Below, one piece after another: positions 1 to 8,248 of a stretch of 42,978 nucleotides of DNA. Within the stretch, counting starts at the first letter, position 1, and every line of letters begins with the position of its first letter. Source of the stretch: Gemmatimonadales bacterium (GTDB lineage Bacteria > Gemmatimonadota > Gemmatimonadetes > Gemmatimonadales > GWC2-71-9); assembly GCA_013140635.1 (NCBI GenBank), contig JABFSM010000108.1, positions 1-42,978 on the forward strand, given 5' to 3'. Under the pieces are notes generated by a model, which worked only from the letters and a program-made list of their open reading frames with translations, was not told the DNA's origin and searched no databases. The position numbers were made by a program, and so were the translations under genes.

Positions 1-603
1 ATCCCGGAGATGAGTCTCGATTTCGGGCTTGGTGAGGTGCGGATTCCGGTTCGGGTTGAGCAGGCACTGCTCGGTGGTGATCAGGGTGCCCAGGCCGTTC
101 ACGTCGATGCTTCCCCCCTCGAGGACGAGGTCGGGAGACTCGACTGGAATCCCAAGCTCGGCACCGATGCGCGTGGGAATCACATCGTCGAGGTCGAACG
201 GGGGATACTTGCCACCCCAGGCGTTATATCCCCAGTCGAGGATCAGCTGTTCGCGCCCATCGCCCGTCTCCCGCTGCACGAAGATCGGCCCATGATCTCG
301 ACACCAGGAGTCGTTGGTCGGATGGCGGTGAAAGAAGACTCGATCGAGCGGAACACCGGCGCGGGCGAGCTCACGCCGCGCGGAGGCTTCGAGCGCCGCG
401 GTGCCGGTGTTGATGTGCACTTCCTCGTGGGGAACGAGGTGCCGGACCATGGTCGCGAAGATGGCCGGCACCGGCTCGAAGCGTCCGGGCCAGGAGGCCT
501 CCTTGTGGGGCCAACTGAGCCAGGTGCCGCGGTGCCGCGCCCATTCGGCGGGCATCCGGAAGCCGCGCCTCGCGGGAGGCGCGCCGGGGCCGGACGCGCT
601 CAC
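1..603 (-). CDS. aguA: Agmatine deiminase, C-terminus off the left edge
   Basis: Hydrolyses agmatine to N-carbamoylputrescine and ammonia, the first step of the agmatine route to putrescine; cytosolic. The visible 201 codons carry family motifs: TWLSWP near residue 28, NDSWCRDHGPIF near 97-108, WGYNAWGGKYPPFDLDD near 124-140 and EGGSIDVNG near 162-170, followed by TTEQCLLNPNRNP. The C-terminal part with the catalytic cysteine of this porphyromonas-type deiminase family lies outside the window. The chosen start is GTG at 603, three bases after the stop of aguB, so the two genes are almost certainly cotranscribed. Long reading frames on the opposite strand here are shadows. Function is assigned with high confidence from motifs and from the partner gene. 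Confidence 0.93.
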   Translation of the reverse strand, partial: MSASGPGAPPARRGFRMPAEWARHRGTWLSWPHKEASWPGRFEPVPAIFATMVRHLVPHEEVHINTGTAALEASARRELARAGVPLDRVFFHRHPTNDSWCRDHGPIFVQRETGDGREQLILDWGYNAWGGKYPPFDLDDVIPTRIGAELGIPVESPDLVLEGGSIDVNGLGTLITTEQCLLNPNRNPHLTKPEIETHLRD

Positions 604-606
604 CGC

Positions 607-1506
607 TCAAGCCTCGGCGTCGATGTACCGGCGGGTGATCGCGCCGTAGGCGTCGATCCGGCGGTCGCGGAGAAAGGGCCAGTGGGTCCGGACGGTGTCC
701 ACGTCGCGCAGGTCGCAGGGGACGATCAGCAGCTCCTCGCCCTGGCCCGCCTTGGCGAGGAGACGACCGTTAGGGTCCGCCACGAAGCTCCCGCCCCAGA
801 ATTCGAGCCCGCCCGCCGGCCCCGGCTCGAATCCAACCCGATTGACCGAGGCCACGAAGCATCCGTTGGCGATGGCGTGGGAGCGCTGAATGGTTTCCCA
901 TGCGTTGGCCTGCCGCTCGCCGTATTCGGCCTTCTCGGGCGGGAGCCAGCCGATGGCGGTCGGGTAGAAGAGGATCTCCGCGCCGCTCATGGCCGTAAGG
1001 CGCGCCGCTTCCGGGTACCACTGGTCCCAGCAGATCAGCACGCCGATCTTGGCGAACCGGGTTTGCCAGGTGCGAAAGCCGAGGTCGCCGGGGGTGAAGT
1101 AGAATTTTTCGTGGTATTGCGGATCGTCGGGGATGTGCATCTTCCGGTACTTCCCCAGGTACGTCCCGTCGGCGTCGATGACGGCCGCGGTGTTGTGGTA
1201 GAGCCCTTCCGCCCGCTTCTCGAAGAGCGAGGCGACGATCACCACGCCGAGCTCTTTCGCAAGCGCGGCCAACCGCACGGTGGTCGGGCCGGGAATCGCT
1301 TCGGCGCGGGCAAAGTTCGCGTGCTCCTCGGATTGGCAAAAGTACGGTCCGAGAAAGAGCTCCTGGGTGCAGACGATCTGCGCCCCCCGGGCCGCGGCAT
1401 CGCGGATTCGGTCCATGGTCCGCGCCAAGTTGTCCTCAGGATCGGCTCCACCCCGCATTTGCGGCAGAGCAACCGTGACGGTTCGCGGCGGCGCCTGGGT
1501 AGTCAT
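607..1506 (-). CDS. aguB: N-carbamoylputrescine amidase (nitrilase superfamily)
   Basis: Hydrolyses N-carbamoylputrescine to putrescine, CO2 and ammonia, completing the agmatine pathway begun by the next gene. The 299-residue length is normal for the family. The nitrilase Glu-Lys-Cys triad is visible: Glu49 in TQELF, Lys122 in YRKMHIPDDP and Cys159 in LICWDQWYPE. The ATG at 1506 is preferred because homologues begin just before the VTVALPQM strand; a GTG at 1542 would add 12 residues and overlap the divergent gene. There is no clear Shine-Dalgarno site before the ATG, and a TATCAT hexamer (minus strand, 1526-1521) lies close upstream, so a very short leader is possible. The aguA start follows the stop by three bases. 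Confidence 0.93.
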   Translation of the reverse strand: MTTQAPPRTVTVALPQMRGGADPEDNLARTMDRIRDAAARGAQIVCTQELFLGPYFCQSEEHANFARAEAIPGPTTVRLAALAKELGVVIVASLFEKRAEGLYHNTAAVIDADGTYLGKYRKMHIPDDPQYHEKFYFTPGDLGFRTWQTRFAKIGVLICWDQWYPEAARLTAMSGAEILFYPTAIGWLPPEKAEYGERQANAWETIQRSHAIANGCFVASVNRVGFEPGPAGGLEFWGGSFVADPNGRLLAKAGQGEELLIVPCDLRDVDTVRTHWPFLRDRRIDAYGAITRRYIDAEA

Positions 1507-1535
1507 GAGGGCAAAAGGTAATGATATTGTTCGCC

Positions 1536-2603
1536 ATGTCACGGCTCCGGTTGTTCGCGCTCGTTCTGGTTTTCTCCGCCGCCGCGTCGGGCGCGGCAGG
1601 GCAGACCCTCACCTGGTCCACGACCGCCACCCTCTACGGCGACAACACCGAATTCTTCACCCCCTACCGCGTGGGGGAGACCCTGCTTGGCGGGCAGTTC
1701 CACTCCACCCTCCGTATGAAGACGGGTACCCGGACCGCCATCGTGGCCGGGGTGTTCGGTGACCACCGTTCCGGCGCCGATGAATTCTTGGAAACGGTGC
1801 GGCCGATCCTCTCCTTTCGCTATCAGACCCGTACATCCACCGGTGTGCTCGGCACCCTCATTCCCGAGCGGCGGCACGGGTTTCTCGAGCCGCTCCAGGT
1901 CAGCACGCTGGAACTCGTGCGTCCGATCGAGTATGGACTGCAATGGATCGAGCGGCGCCGCCACTGGGAGGGGGAGATCTACGTCAACTGGCAGGCGCTC
2001 AATACGCCCGACCAACGCGAGGTGTTCGACTACGGGTGGGTCCTTCGGGTCCGCCCGCTTCCTTTCTTGGCGGTCGAGTCGCAGTTGCACGGATTGCATC
2101 ACGGCGGCCAGCTCCACGATGCCGGGGTGCCGGTCACGAACAACGTCGCCTCGGGTTTTGGGGTGGTGGTCAGCGAATCGCTCGGCGTACTGGGCAAGAG
2201 CGCGCTCTCGGTATATCGGCTCCGCAGTTCGGGAAATATCGATCCAGGCGCGCCGAGCGAACGGCCGGGGAAGGGGAGCGGCTGGTACGCCCGCGCTTCC
2301 GTGACGCCGAAGGGGTGGTTCGAGCTTTATTCGATTTCCTGGTGGGGGCGCGATTTCCTCTCGCAGGAGGGAGACAACAACTACAATTCGGTCGGCGCCG
2401 ATCCCGCCTTCTACCGTTCCAAGCGCAAGTACTGGGAGCTCGGACTCCTGCGGCGAACCCGGATCGAAGGGGATGTAACGTTCGACGGAGAGTTCCGGCT
2501 CCACCGGATCGACCACGTTCGAAGCATCGCCCTCGGCACTTCCCGATGGGAGTACTCGTACCGGCTGGTGGTGCGCGCGCCGTTCGAGCTGGTGCTCAAG
2601 TAG
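1536..2603 (+). CDS. Exported protein, probable outer-membrane beta-barrel, function unknown
   Basis: I do not recognise a named family. The N-terminus from the ATG at 1536 reads MSRLRLFALVLVFSAAASG, a classic signal peptide ending near AAGQ, so the protein is exported. The mature part (about 330 residues) is rich in alternating aromatic and polar segments such as LTWSTTATLYGD, WEGEIYVNWQAL and WEYSYRLVVRAPFEL, ending in a short amphipathic strand with terminal LVLK; this looks like an outer-membrane barrel but lacks a terminal aromatic residue. An alternative ATG at 1521 would put hydrophobic residues before the charged n-region, so it is less likely. It is divergent from aguB with only about 30 bp between starts and convergent with the glycogen operon. 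No neighbour suggests a substrate. Confidence 0.75.
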   Translation: MSRLRLFALVLVFSAAASGAAGQTLTWSTTATLYGDNTEFFTPYRVGETLLGGQFHSTLRMKTGTRTAIVAGVFGDHRSGADEFLETVRPILSFRYQTRTSTGVLGTLIPERRHGFLEPLQVSTLELVRPIEYGLQWIERRRHWEGEIYVNWQALNTPDQREVFDYGWVLRVRPLPFLAVESQLHGLHHGGQLHDAGVPVTNNVASGFGVVVSESLGVLGKSALSVYRLRSSGNIDPGAPSERPGKGSGWYARASVTPKGWFELYSISWWGRDFLSQEGDNNYNSVGADPAFYRSKRKYWELGLLRRTRIEGDVTFDGEFRLHRIDHVRSIALGTSRWEYSYRLVVRAPFELVLK

Positions 2604-2635
2604 TCACTGCGAGGGCCGTGGGCCCTCGCAGTGAC
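2603..2635. repeat. Perfect 15-bp palindrome between convergent stop codons (GTCACTGCGAG variant)
   Basis: GTCACTGCGAGGGCC, a GTG spacer, then the exact reverse complement GGCCCTCGCAGTGAC. It fills the whole gap between the TAG at 2601-2603 and the TAG of the minus-strand GH57 gene at 2636-2638. The ends match the GTCATTGCGAG / CTCGCAATGAC repeat seen elsewhere in the window with one base changed per arm. It would form a very stable hairpin in both transcripts, but it lacks a good T-run, so transcription termination is plausible rather than shown. Confidence 0.8.
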
Positions 2636-4561
2636 CTATTCGACGCGCCGCCCCACTTCCAGCTCCCCCGTACCCGCCGGGGCCGGCCAGCAAACCAGGA
2701 TCGCCTGTCCCTGAACGGTTCGGTCGAAGCCCCGCTCGGACTTGGACAGCGTTTCGACCGGATAACCAATCACGATCGCATTGGCCACATCGACGGCGAG
2801 TGGCCGAGAGAGCGACAGCTCAGTCGAGAAGACCGCTCCCTCCGGCCACTCGGGACGGACCTCCCAGGTATAGCGAACGGTAAGGCGGCCATCGGCATGG
2901 ACCCGGATCTCTTTCTCGAGCCCTGGCAGGTGAAACGCCACGTGGAAGCCGTCATTCATCCGCTGGATCTCCGCCGCACCGCGCGTCCGCGCCCAACTCA
3001 TGATCGGGATCCCCTCCGCGCCGATCAATTCCTCGGCCGTCGGTAGCCGCGCCCAGACCCGTTCCTGGAGGATAGCTCGCGCATCGCGATCGACCGGCGG
3101 AAGCACAGACAGAGCCAGCGACTTCTCGATGTCGTGGATCGAGGCGCTTCCCCCCTCGGTGGCCGCCACAGTGGCGCCCCGTTCCAGCGCCTCGAAGTGG
3201 TATGCCTCGCGGCGCCGAGTGAGCACGGAAGCGTAGTTGATTCGATCGCCGAATCGGGTGAGCTCTTCGATCGCGCCCCCGCGGGCCGGGCTCATCACCA
3301 CAGCCGCCTCGGCGGAATGGAGATACAACTCGAGCTCTCCGTCGTGATCGAGATCGAGCGTTTCAGCTTCCGCCGGTTCGCCGAGCCGCAGCAGCTCCTC
3401 GGCGCGGGCGAGTTCCTTCCAGAGCGCCTCACGAAGGTGCGGCAGGTAGAGCCCGCCGAACACCCCATGCCAGTAGGCGTCGTTGCACTGGGCCCGGGCG
3501 AGGTGGCGGCGAACCTCCGGTGAATCACCGCGCCGGCGGGAGAGCGCCGAAAGCGCCAGCACCCGCTTATGAAGGCGATTGGACTCCGGGTACTTCGTGA
3601 AGAAGTTGCGCCAGTGCGACCCCCGCACGAGAGGCCCCTCGGCGCCTTGCACCCGTTCCGGACCGAGCTCCTTTTCGAGGGCGGCCAGCCGGCGGGCGGC
3701 CGGCACCGGGAGTGACCAGCCCTCCATTTCGTGGTACGAGGCGCTAGGCAGATAGGCGGGGCCGTGAATCGGCACTTCGTCCAGCGCCTGGCTGAAGGTG
3801 ACGAGCCGCAGGTCACCCGCCTCCCGGAGCGTATCGAGCGTGGCCAGGAAATCTCTGAGCCACCCTCTCTCGTATACCCATTCGCGAGTCCCCGGCCATC
3901 CGCCAAACTTCTCGCCGTCATCGGCCAGGACGGCAAGTTCGTGGCCCGCCTGGCGGAGGCTTCGGAGGTACTCCCCCAGCTCCGCCGGCGGGCGGAAGGG
4001 GACCAGGTACCGAAGCTTCTGGTCGATCGGGAAGAGATCGAGCGTGCGGCCGCCATGCTCGGTGCGCCACGGCCGGTGCAGTTCGGCCCGTTCGAATCCG
4101 GACACAAGGAAATGCCGGTCGTCGACGAGCACATACCGCACGCCGGCGTCGTGGAGATCGCCGGCCAGGTCGGGCTCCCAGACCCGCTCGGTGAGCCAGA
4201 GGCCGGTGGCGGCAACCCCGAATCTGGTGCGAAGGGCCTCGTGCATTCGGCCGATCTGCTCCAGCCGATCCTCTCGCGAAATCGCCGCCAGGATCGGTTC
4301 GTCGTACCCGGCGAGGAGGAGTTCCACTCGGCCATCGGCGACCTGCCGTCCCAATTCGTCGAGGAAGTGCGGGGCATGCGCGCCGAGCCAATCGAGGAGC
4401 GGGCCGGAGAGGTGGAGAGAGACGGGAGCGCACCCGCCTCCCACCACCTCGCGAAGGAGCGGGGCGTACACCTCGCGGAGGTGCTGCTCGAACACCGAGT
4501 CGAAATTGCCGACCGGCTGATGCAGGTGAAGCCCGAAGGCAAAGCGAAGCGGCGGGCTCAT
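2636..4561 (-). CDS. GH57 4-alpha-glucanotransferase / alpha-amylase family enzyme
   Basis: Predicted to transfer or cleave alpha-1,4-glucan segments, hence to reshape maltodextrins released from glycogen. The 641 residues match the usual architecture of the Thermococcus-type enzyme: a GH57 barrel (about 1-290) opening with FGLHLHQPVGNFD, a middle domain and a beta-rich C-terminal domain (DUF1925/DUF1926 type). The likely nucleophile is Glu125 in LWLTERVWEP and the acid/base Asp is in VLADDGEKFGGWPGT (Asp214/215). The exact activity, transferase or amylase, cannot be settled from sequence. Its ATG overlaps the stop of the preceding GH57 gene in an ATGA arrangement, so it is the last gene of the glycogen operon. 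The stop abuts a 15-bp palindrome. Confidence 0.9.
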   Translation of the reverse strand: MSPPLRFAFGLHLHQPVGNFDSVFEQHLREVYAPLLREVVGGGCAPVSLHLSGPLLDWLGAHAPHFLDELGRQVADGRVELLLAGYDEPILAAISREDRLEQIGRMHEALRTRFGVAATGLWLTERVWEPDLAGDLHDAGVRYVLVDDRHFLVSGFERAELHRPWRTEHGGRTLDLFPIDQKLRYLVPFRPPAELGEYLRSLRQAGHELAVLADDGEKFGGWPGTREWVYERGWLRDFLATLDTLREAGDLRLVTFSQALDEVPIHGPAYLPSASYHEMEGWSLPVPAARRLAALEKELGPERVQGAEGPLVRGSHWRNFFTKYPESNRLHKRVLALSALSRRRGDSPEVRRHLARAQCNDAYWHGVFGGLYLPHLREALWKELARAEELLRLGEPAEAETLDLDHDGELELYLHSAEAAVVMSPARGGAIEELTRFGDRINYASVLTRRREAYHFEALERGATVAATEGGSASIHDIEKSLALSVLPPVDRDARAILQERVWARLPTAEELIGAEGIPIMSWARTRGAAEIQRMNDGFHVAFHLPGLEKEIRVHADGRLTVRYTWEVRPEWPEGAVFSTELSLSRPLAVDVANAIVIGYPVETLSKSERGFDRTVQGQAILVCWPAPAGTGELEVGRRVE

Positions 4562-6558
4562 GCGCCGAACTCCTGCGCGAGGGAAGCGGCAAAACCGAAT
4601 CGCTCGGCAAAGGGCAGCAGCCAGCGCCGCACCCCCGGCGGCCCATTCACGGCCAGCGCGTGGTACCGCGTCTGGGCGTCGAAAAACATCGGGAAGCGCT
4701 CCAGCTCGAACAGATCGAGCGCCGCCACCATTCGCTCGACGTCCGCGCTATTGAGCAGGGCCGGGTCGGGAGGGAGATGGCGGAGCAGCGCCTCCCCCAG
4801 AATCGCGCGGTAGTCCGCGGTGCCGCCCGCGAGCCGCTCCCGGTCGCCATCGGAGAGGACCAGCGCCTGCAACTCCCGGCGGATGGCGCGCCGCGCCTCT
4901 TCGGCCTCCCACTCGGGAAGGTCGCCGAGTTCGAGGACGCGCCCGTCGCCGGCGGGGAGCGGCTGGAGGTCGACTTCGGGGCGGGTGCGCGCCGGGCGCC
5001 GCACCTGGGTGCGGATCTCGGTGTGCGCGCCGGTGCGGCGGTGCCTGACCGTTATGACGTCGTCATTGGCCGGGCCGACCAAATAGGCCCCGACGGTCGA
5101 ACGGCCCCGGTCGGGCGCCAGGTCGCGGACGACGGCGTATCCGGCGGCGGCGCGTATCGGGCCGGGGTGTCGCGGCAACGCGGCATCGAAGACGTCGGCC
5201 CCGGTGCCGAGGGCTGGATCGTTGCTCCGCGCCGCGGCGAGAAAGTCTCTGAGGCCGGCGGCCAGGCGAGGGCCGTCCGCCCCCGCGAGCTCGATCGCCC
5301 GCGCGGCGTAGCGGAGGCAGACGATCGTCTCCAACCCGCCGATGTCATCGAAGAACCAGCCGCAGGAGGTGAACATCCGGAGCGCATTACGCTCCATTTC
5401 CAGCAGCTCCCGAGCCCGCACCGGAAGATGTGACGGCGGGCCGAGGGTGCCGTACGCGTCGCGGGCGCGCCAGGGATCGGACAGGAGCGGGGTCGCCTCC
5501 GCCTCGAAGATTCGGTGAATCTCCCCGGCCAGCCAGTTGAGCCCGTTCCGGAGCGGCGCTCGCCACGCCTGGTCGGTGTGCGGCTTGGTGCGGCAGCCGC
5601 AGTCCGAGCGCCACCGCTCGATGCCGTGGCTGCAGCTCCACGACGTATTCTCGACCAGGCGCACCGGATGTTCGGCGGGATGCCGCGCCAGAAAGGCGGC
5701 GTAGTTCTCGATGACCACCCCGCGCTCGGTCGCAAGCCGGTTCAGCACCGCGGCGAGCGCCATCTCGCCGAAGCGATGGTGGTGTCCGTAGGTCTCGCCG
5801 TCGGTCGCGATGGAGACGACGCTCGGGCCCGCCGCCGGCGTGGGCCGGGCGAGCATCGCGTTGCCCCAGCGCACCGCGTCGGTGATCAGCGGACCGAACG
5901 CGACACCGTGCGACAGGTCGCCGTCGTAGAGGAAGAGGGCGATCGAGCGCCCGTGCCGAGTGGTGTACTTCCCCGGAAGGCCGAACGGGGGGGGCGACTC
6001 GACTTGATGCGGGGCCAGCACGGTGAACCGGATTCCCTGCGCGGCGAGGACGTCCAGCGTCTCGTCGTCGACCGCCGTTTCGGGAAGCCACATCCCTTCC
6101 GGCTCGCGGCCGAACCGCCGCCGGAAGTCGGCGATCCCCCAAAAGACCTCGGTCTCCTTGTCTCGCCGTGAAGCAAGGGGCAGGATGCTGTGGTGGTATG
6201 GCATCGCCATGGCGTTGCCGTGGCCGCCGTGGCGCTGGCGGCTCTTGTCGTCGGCGTGGAGCATCGCTGCCCAGGTAGCTGGCGCTTCCCGCTCGAGCCA
6301 TTCCACCAGCGTCGGGCCGACGTTGAAGCTGATCTGCTCCAGCGTATTCGCGATGCGGGCGATCCGCCCGTCGCTGGCCGGGATCCGCGCGGCCACCACC
6401 GCGCGATAGCACTCCTGCTCGATCCGTTCGTTCCAGTCGTGCGCCGGCGCCGCGCTCGCCTCGCGCTCCACCAGATCGAGCCAAGGCTCTTCGCGGGGGG
6501 GTTGATAGAAATGCGCGTGGACAACGACCGATTGGCGGGCGCCGGGCTCCCGGATCAT
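4558..6558 (-). CDS. GH57 family protein with DUF3536-type C-terminal region
   Basis: A 666-residue member of glycoside hydrolase family 57. The N-terminal barrel starts with SVVVHAHFYQPPREEPWLD (residues 10-28), has EGMWLPETAVDDETL with the candidate nucleophile Glu160, and SIATDGETYGHHHRFGE with candidate acid Asp253. A run of cysteines and histidines (WSCSHGIERW, DCGCRTKPHTDQ) follows near 320-345, characteristic of the DUF3536-containing subgroup, whose biochemical activity is not well defined to my knowledge. The ATG at 6558 overlaps the stop of the branching-enzyme gene by ATGA; a longer open frame reaching 7374 is only a shadow extension inside that gene. The operon context points to alpha-glucan metabolism. 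Confidence 0.88.
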   Translation of the reverse strand: MIREPGARQSVVVHAHFYQPPREEPWLDLVEREASAAPAHDWNERIEQECYRAVVAARIPASDGRIARIANTLEQISFNVGPTLVEWLEREAPATWAAMLHADDKSRQRHGGHGNAMAMPYHHSILPLASRRDKETEVFWGIADFRRRFGREPEGMWLPETAVDDETLDVLAAQGIRFTVLAPHQVESPPPFGLPGKYTTRHGRSIALFLYDGDLSHGVAFGPLITDAVRWGNAMLARPTPAAGPSVVSIATDGETYGHHHRFGEMALAAVLNRLATERGVVIENYAAFLARHPAEHPVRLVENTSWSCSHGIERWRSDCGCRTKPHTDQAWRAPLRNGLNWLAGEIHRIFEAEATPLLSDPWRARDAYGTLGPPSHLPVRARELLEMERNALRMFTSCGWFFDDIGGLETIVCLRYAARAIELAGADGPRLAAGLRDFLAAARSNDPALGTGADVFDAALPRHPGPIRAAAGYAVVRDLAPDRGRSTVGAYLVGPANDDVITVRHRRTGAHTEIRTQVRRPARTRPEVDLQPLPAGDGRVLELGDLPEWEAEEARRAIRRELQALVLSDGDRERLAGGTADYRAILGEALLRHLPPDPALLNSADVERMVAALDLFELERFPMFFDAQTRYHALAVNGPPGVRRWLLPFAERFGFAASLAQEFGA

Positions 6559-8246
6559 CGCGCGAGTGCCGCCTCGCGGCTGCCCGCGGTGGCCCGAAGG
6601 ACCGGCAGGATATTGGGGAAGACATCGTCGGTCTGCTGGAGCGCGCGCGCGCGTTCCCGGGCGGCCCCACGGGTGCGCCGGGCGCCCGGTTCGAGCGCGT
6701 CGAGCAGCTCGGTCAGCGCCTCCGCATGCTCGTTGAAGCGCTTCGTGGCGTAGTCGCCCGCGGCGCCGGTCGAAATGATGAACTGCCAGTCGCTCGACTG
6801 GAGGAGGAGGAGTTCGCGGGCCGCTTGGGCGGTGATCTCGTCGCACTCCGGATCGGCCAGCGCCGCCGGCATCATCGACCAGAATCGTTCTTCGAGCGGC
6901 CAGATCCGGGCCCAGGTCCACCGCGTCTCCGGGTTGAGCCACATCGAGTAGTCGCCGTTGGCGCCCCACGATCCCGAACCGAGTGCGATCCCCACCGTCG
7001 CCGGACGCCAGGCGAGATGGCGTGACGCCGTGCGCGGCGCCGGGCCGCCGTAGGCGGCGAGCCGGCGGTAGAGATCGGCCACGAAGTCCACCCCCTCGAA
7101 CCACCAATGGCCGAAGAGCTCGGTGTCGAACGGGGCCACGATGACCGATTCGCCGGCCCGGCGGGCGCGTTCCTCGCGCTGCCGGAGGGTCCAGTGCATG
7201 TGTCCCGCGTGGCCCCACGCCCGTGCCCGCGCGGTGTTCGGCTCGTAGGGCTCCTTCAGGCCGAGGTCGGCGTCGGGCGACGTAACCCGCCAGAGCTTGA
7301 GCCCGCCGGGAAAGCGAATCTTGTGGAACTCGAGGTAGCCGCCGTCGCCGGGAAAACCTCCGTGCCGGCTCCAAACCTGCCGGGTGGCTTCCGGATCGCG
7401 CACGAAGGCTGTGACCACGGGCCGTCCCGCCCGCGGCGCCACCTCATAGGTTCGATAGGGCGACCGGCGCGCCGGGCGCCGGGGGTCGTCCGGGTCGGTG
7501 AGCGGGAGTCCGTCGGGCCGGCCGGTTTCGCGGTAGAGGCCGAGCGGCTGCCCCGCTTCGGCCAGGTGCGCGTCGACGAAGAAGAAGCCGAACCCCGCCC
7601 GGGCCAGATGCTCCTCCAGCCCGGGCCGGTCCGGCACGAACGGCGCCTCGGCGTCGGGCTGCCAGTCGCCCCGCGGCCGATAGGCGCACTCGGGAACCCA
7701 GCACCCGACCGCGTGCTGGCCGAACAGGCGCAGGTGCTCGGCCTGCCCGACCGCGAGTTGGAGCGCGATGCTCTCCTCTCGGGCGAGCAGCGGCAGGAAG
7801 CCGTGGGTGGCGGCGGAGCTGAGCAATTCGATGCGGCCGGAGGCGGCGTGGCGGCGGAGCGCCTGCACCAGATCGCCGTCATAACGCTCGAAGACTCGGC
7901 GCAGCCGCCGGAACCGTTCGCGCCAGAAGCCGGCGAGCGCGATCAGATCCTCCTCGCCGTTGGCCCCGAAGGCGGCGGCCGCCTCGTCGCACGCCTCGAG
8001 CCGCTGGGTGAAGAACGCCGACAGCTCGGTCCCGAAGGCCGGGTGAGCGAGCTGATTGGCCAGGACCGGGGTGACCCCGATCGTCATCGGCGAGGGCACC
8101 CCTTCGTGCTCGAGGGTGTCGAGCGCCTCGACGAGCGGGAGGTAGGTGTCCACCGCCGCTTCGGCAAGCCAGTCGCTGCCGTGCGGCCAGCGCCCGTGGT
8201 TGAGCACGTAAGGCAAGTGGCTATGGAGCGTGAGGATGAAATCCAC
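6555..8246 (-). CDS. 1,4-alpha-glucan branching enzyme, GH57 type
   Basis: Introduces alpha-1,6 branches into glycogen. It is 563 residues from a GTG at 8246 and shows the GH57 branching-enzyme layout: ILTLHSHLPYVLNHGRWPHG at the start, nucleophile Glu186 in GCWVPECAYRP, acid/base Asp374 in APFDTELFGHWWFEG, then a helical DUF1957-type region with SSDWQFIISTG, the usual C-terminal signature. The GTG is chosen because it immediately precedes the conserved first strand and lies two bases after the glgA stop; a longer upstream frame to 9110 overlaps glgA and is a shadow. It replaces the GH13 GlgB found in most bacteria; no GH13 enzyme is present in the window. Confidence 0.92.
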   Translation of the reverse strand: MDFILTLHSHLPYVLNHGRWPHGSDWLAEAAVDTYLPLVEALDTLEHEGVPSPMTIGVTPVLANQLAHPAFGTELSAFFTQRLEACDEAAAAFGANGEEDLIALAGFWRERFRRLRRVFERYDGDLVQALRRHAASGRIELLSSAATHGFLPLLAREESIALQLAVGQAEHLRLFGQHAVGCWVPECAYRPRGDWQPDAEAPFVPDRPGLEEHLARAGFGFFFVDAHLAEAGQPLGLYRETGRPDGLPLTDPDDPRRPARRSPYRTYEVAPRAGRPVVTAFVRDPEATRQVWSRHGGFPGDGGYLEFHKIRFPGGLKLWRVTSPDADLGLKEPYEPNTARARAWGHAGHMHWTLRQREERARRAGESVIVAPFDTELFGHWWFEGVDFVADLYRRLAAYGGPAPRTASRHLAWRPATVGIALGSGSWGANGDYSMWLNPETRWTWARIWPLEERFWSMMPAALADPECDEITAQAARELLLLQSSDWQFIISTGAAGDYATKRFNEHAEALTELLDALEPGARRTRGAARERARALQQTDDVFPNILPVLRATAGSREAALAR

Positions 8247-8248
8247 GG

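Noticed and set aside
10-1521. 503-residue frame on the plus strand
   Set aside because: It lies opposite aguB and aguA, has no recognisable motif, and is a GC-rich shadow.
4558-7374. 938-residue extended form of the middle GH57 protein
   Set aside because: The extra N-terminus is a frame shadow inside the branching-enzyme gene; homology begins at the ATG at 6558.
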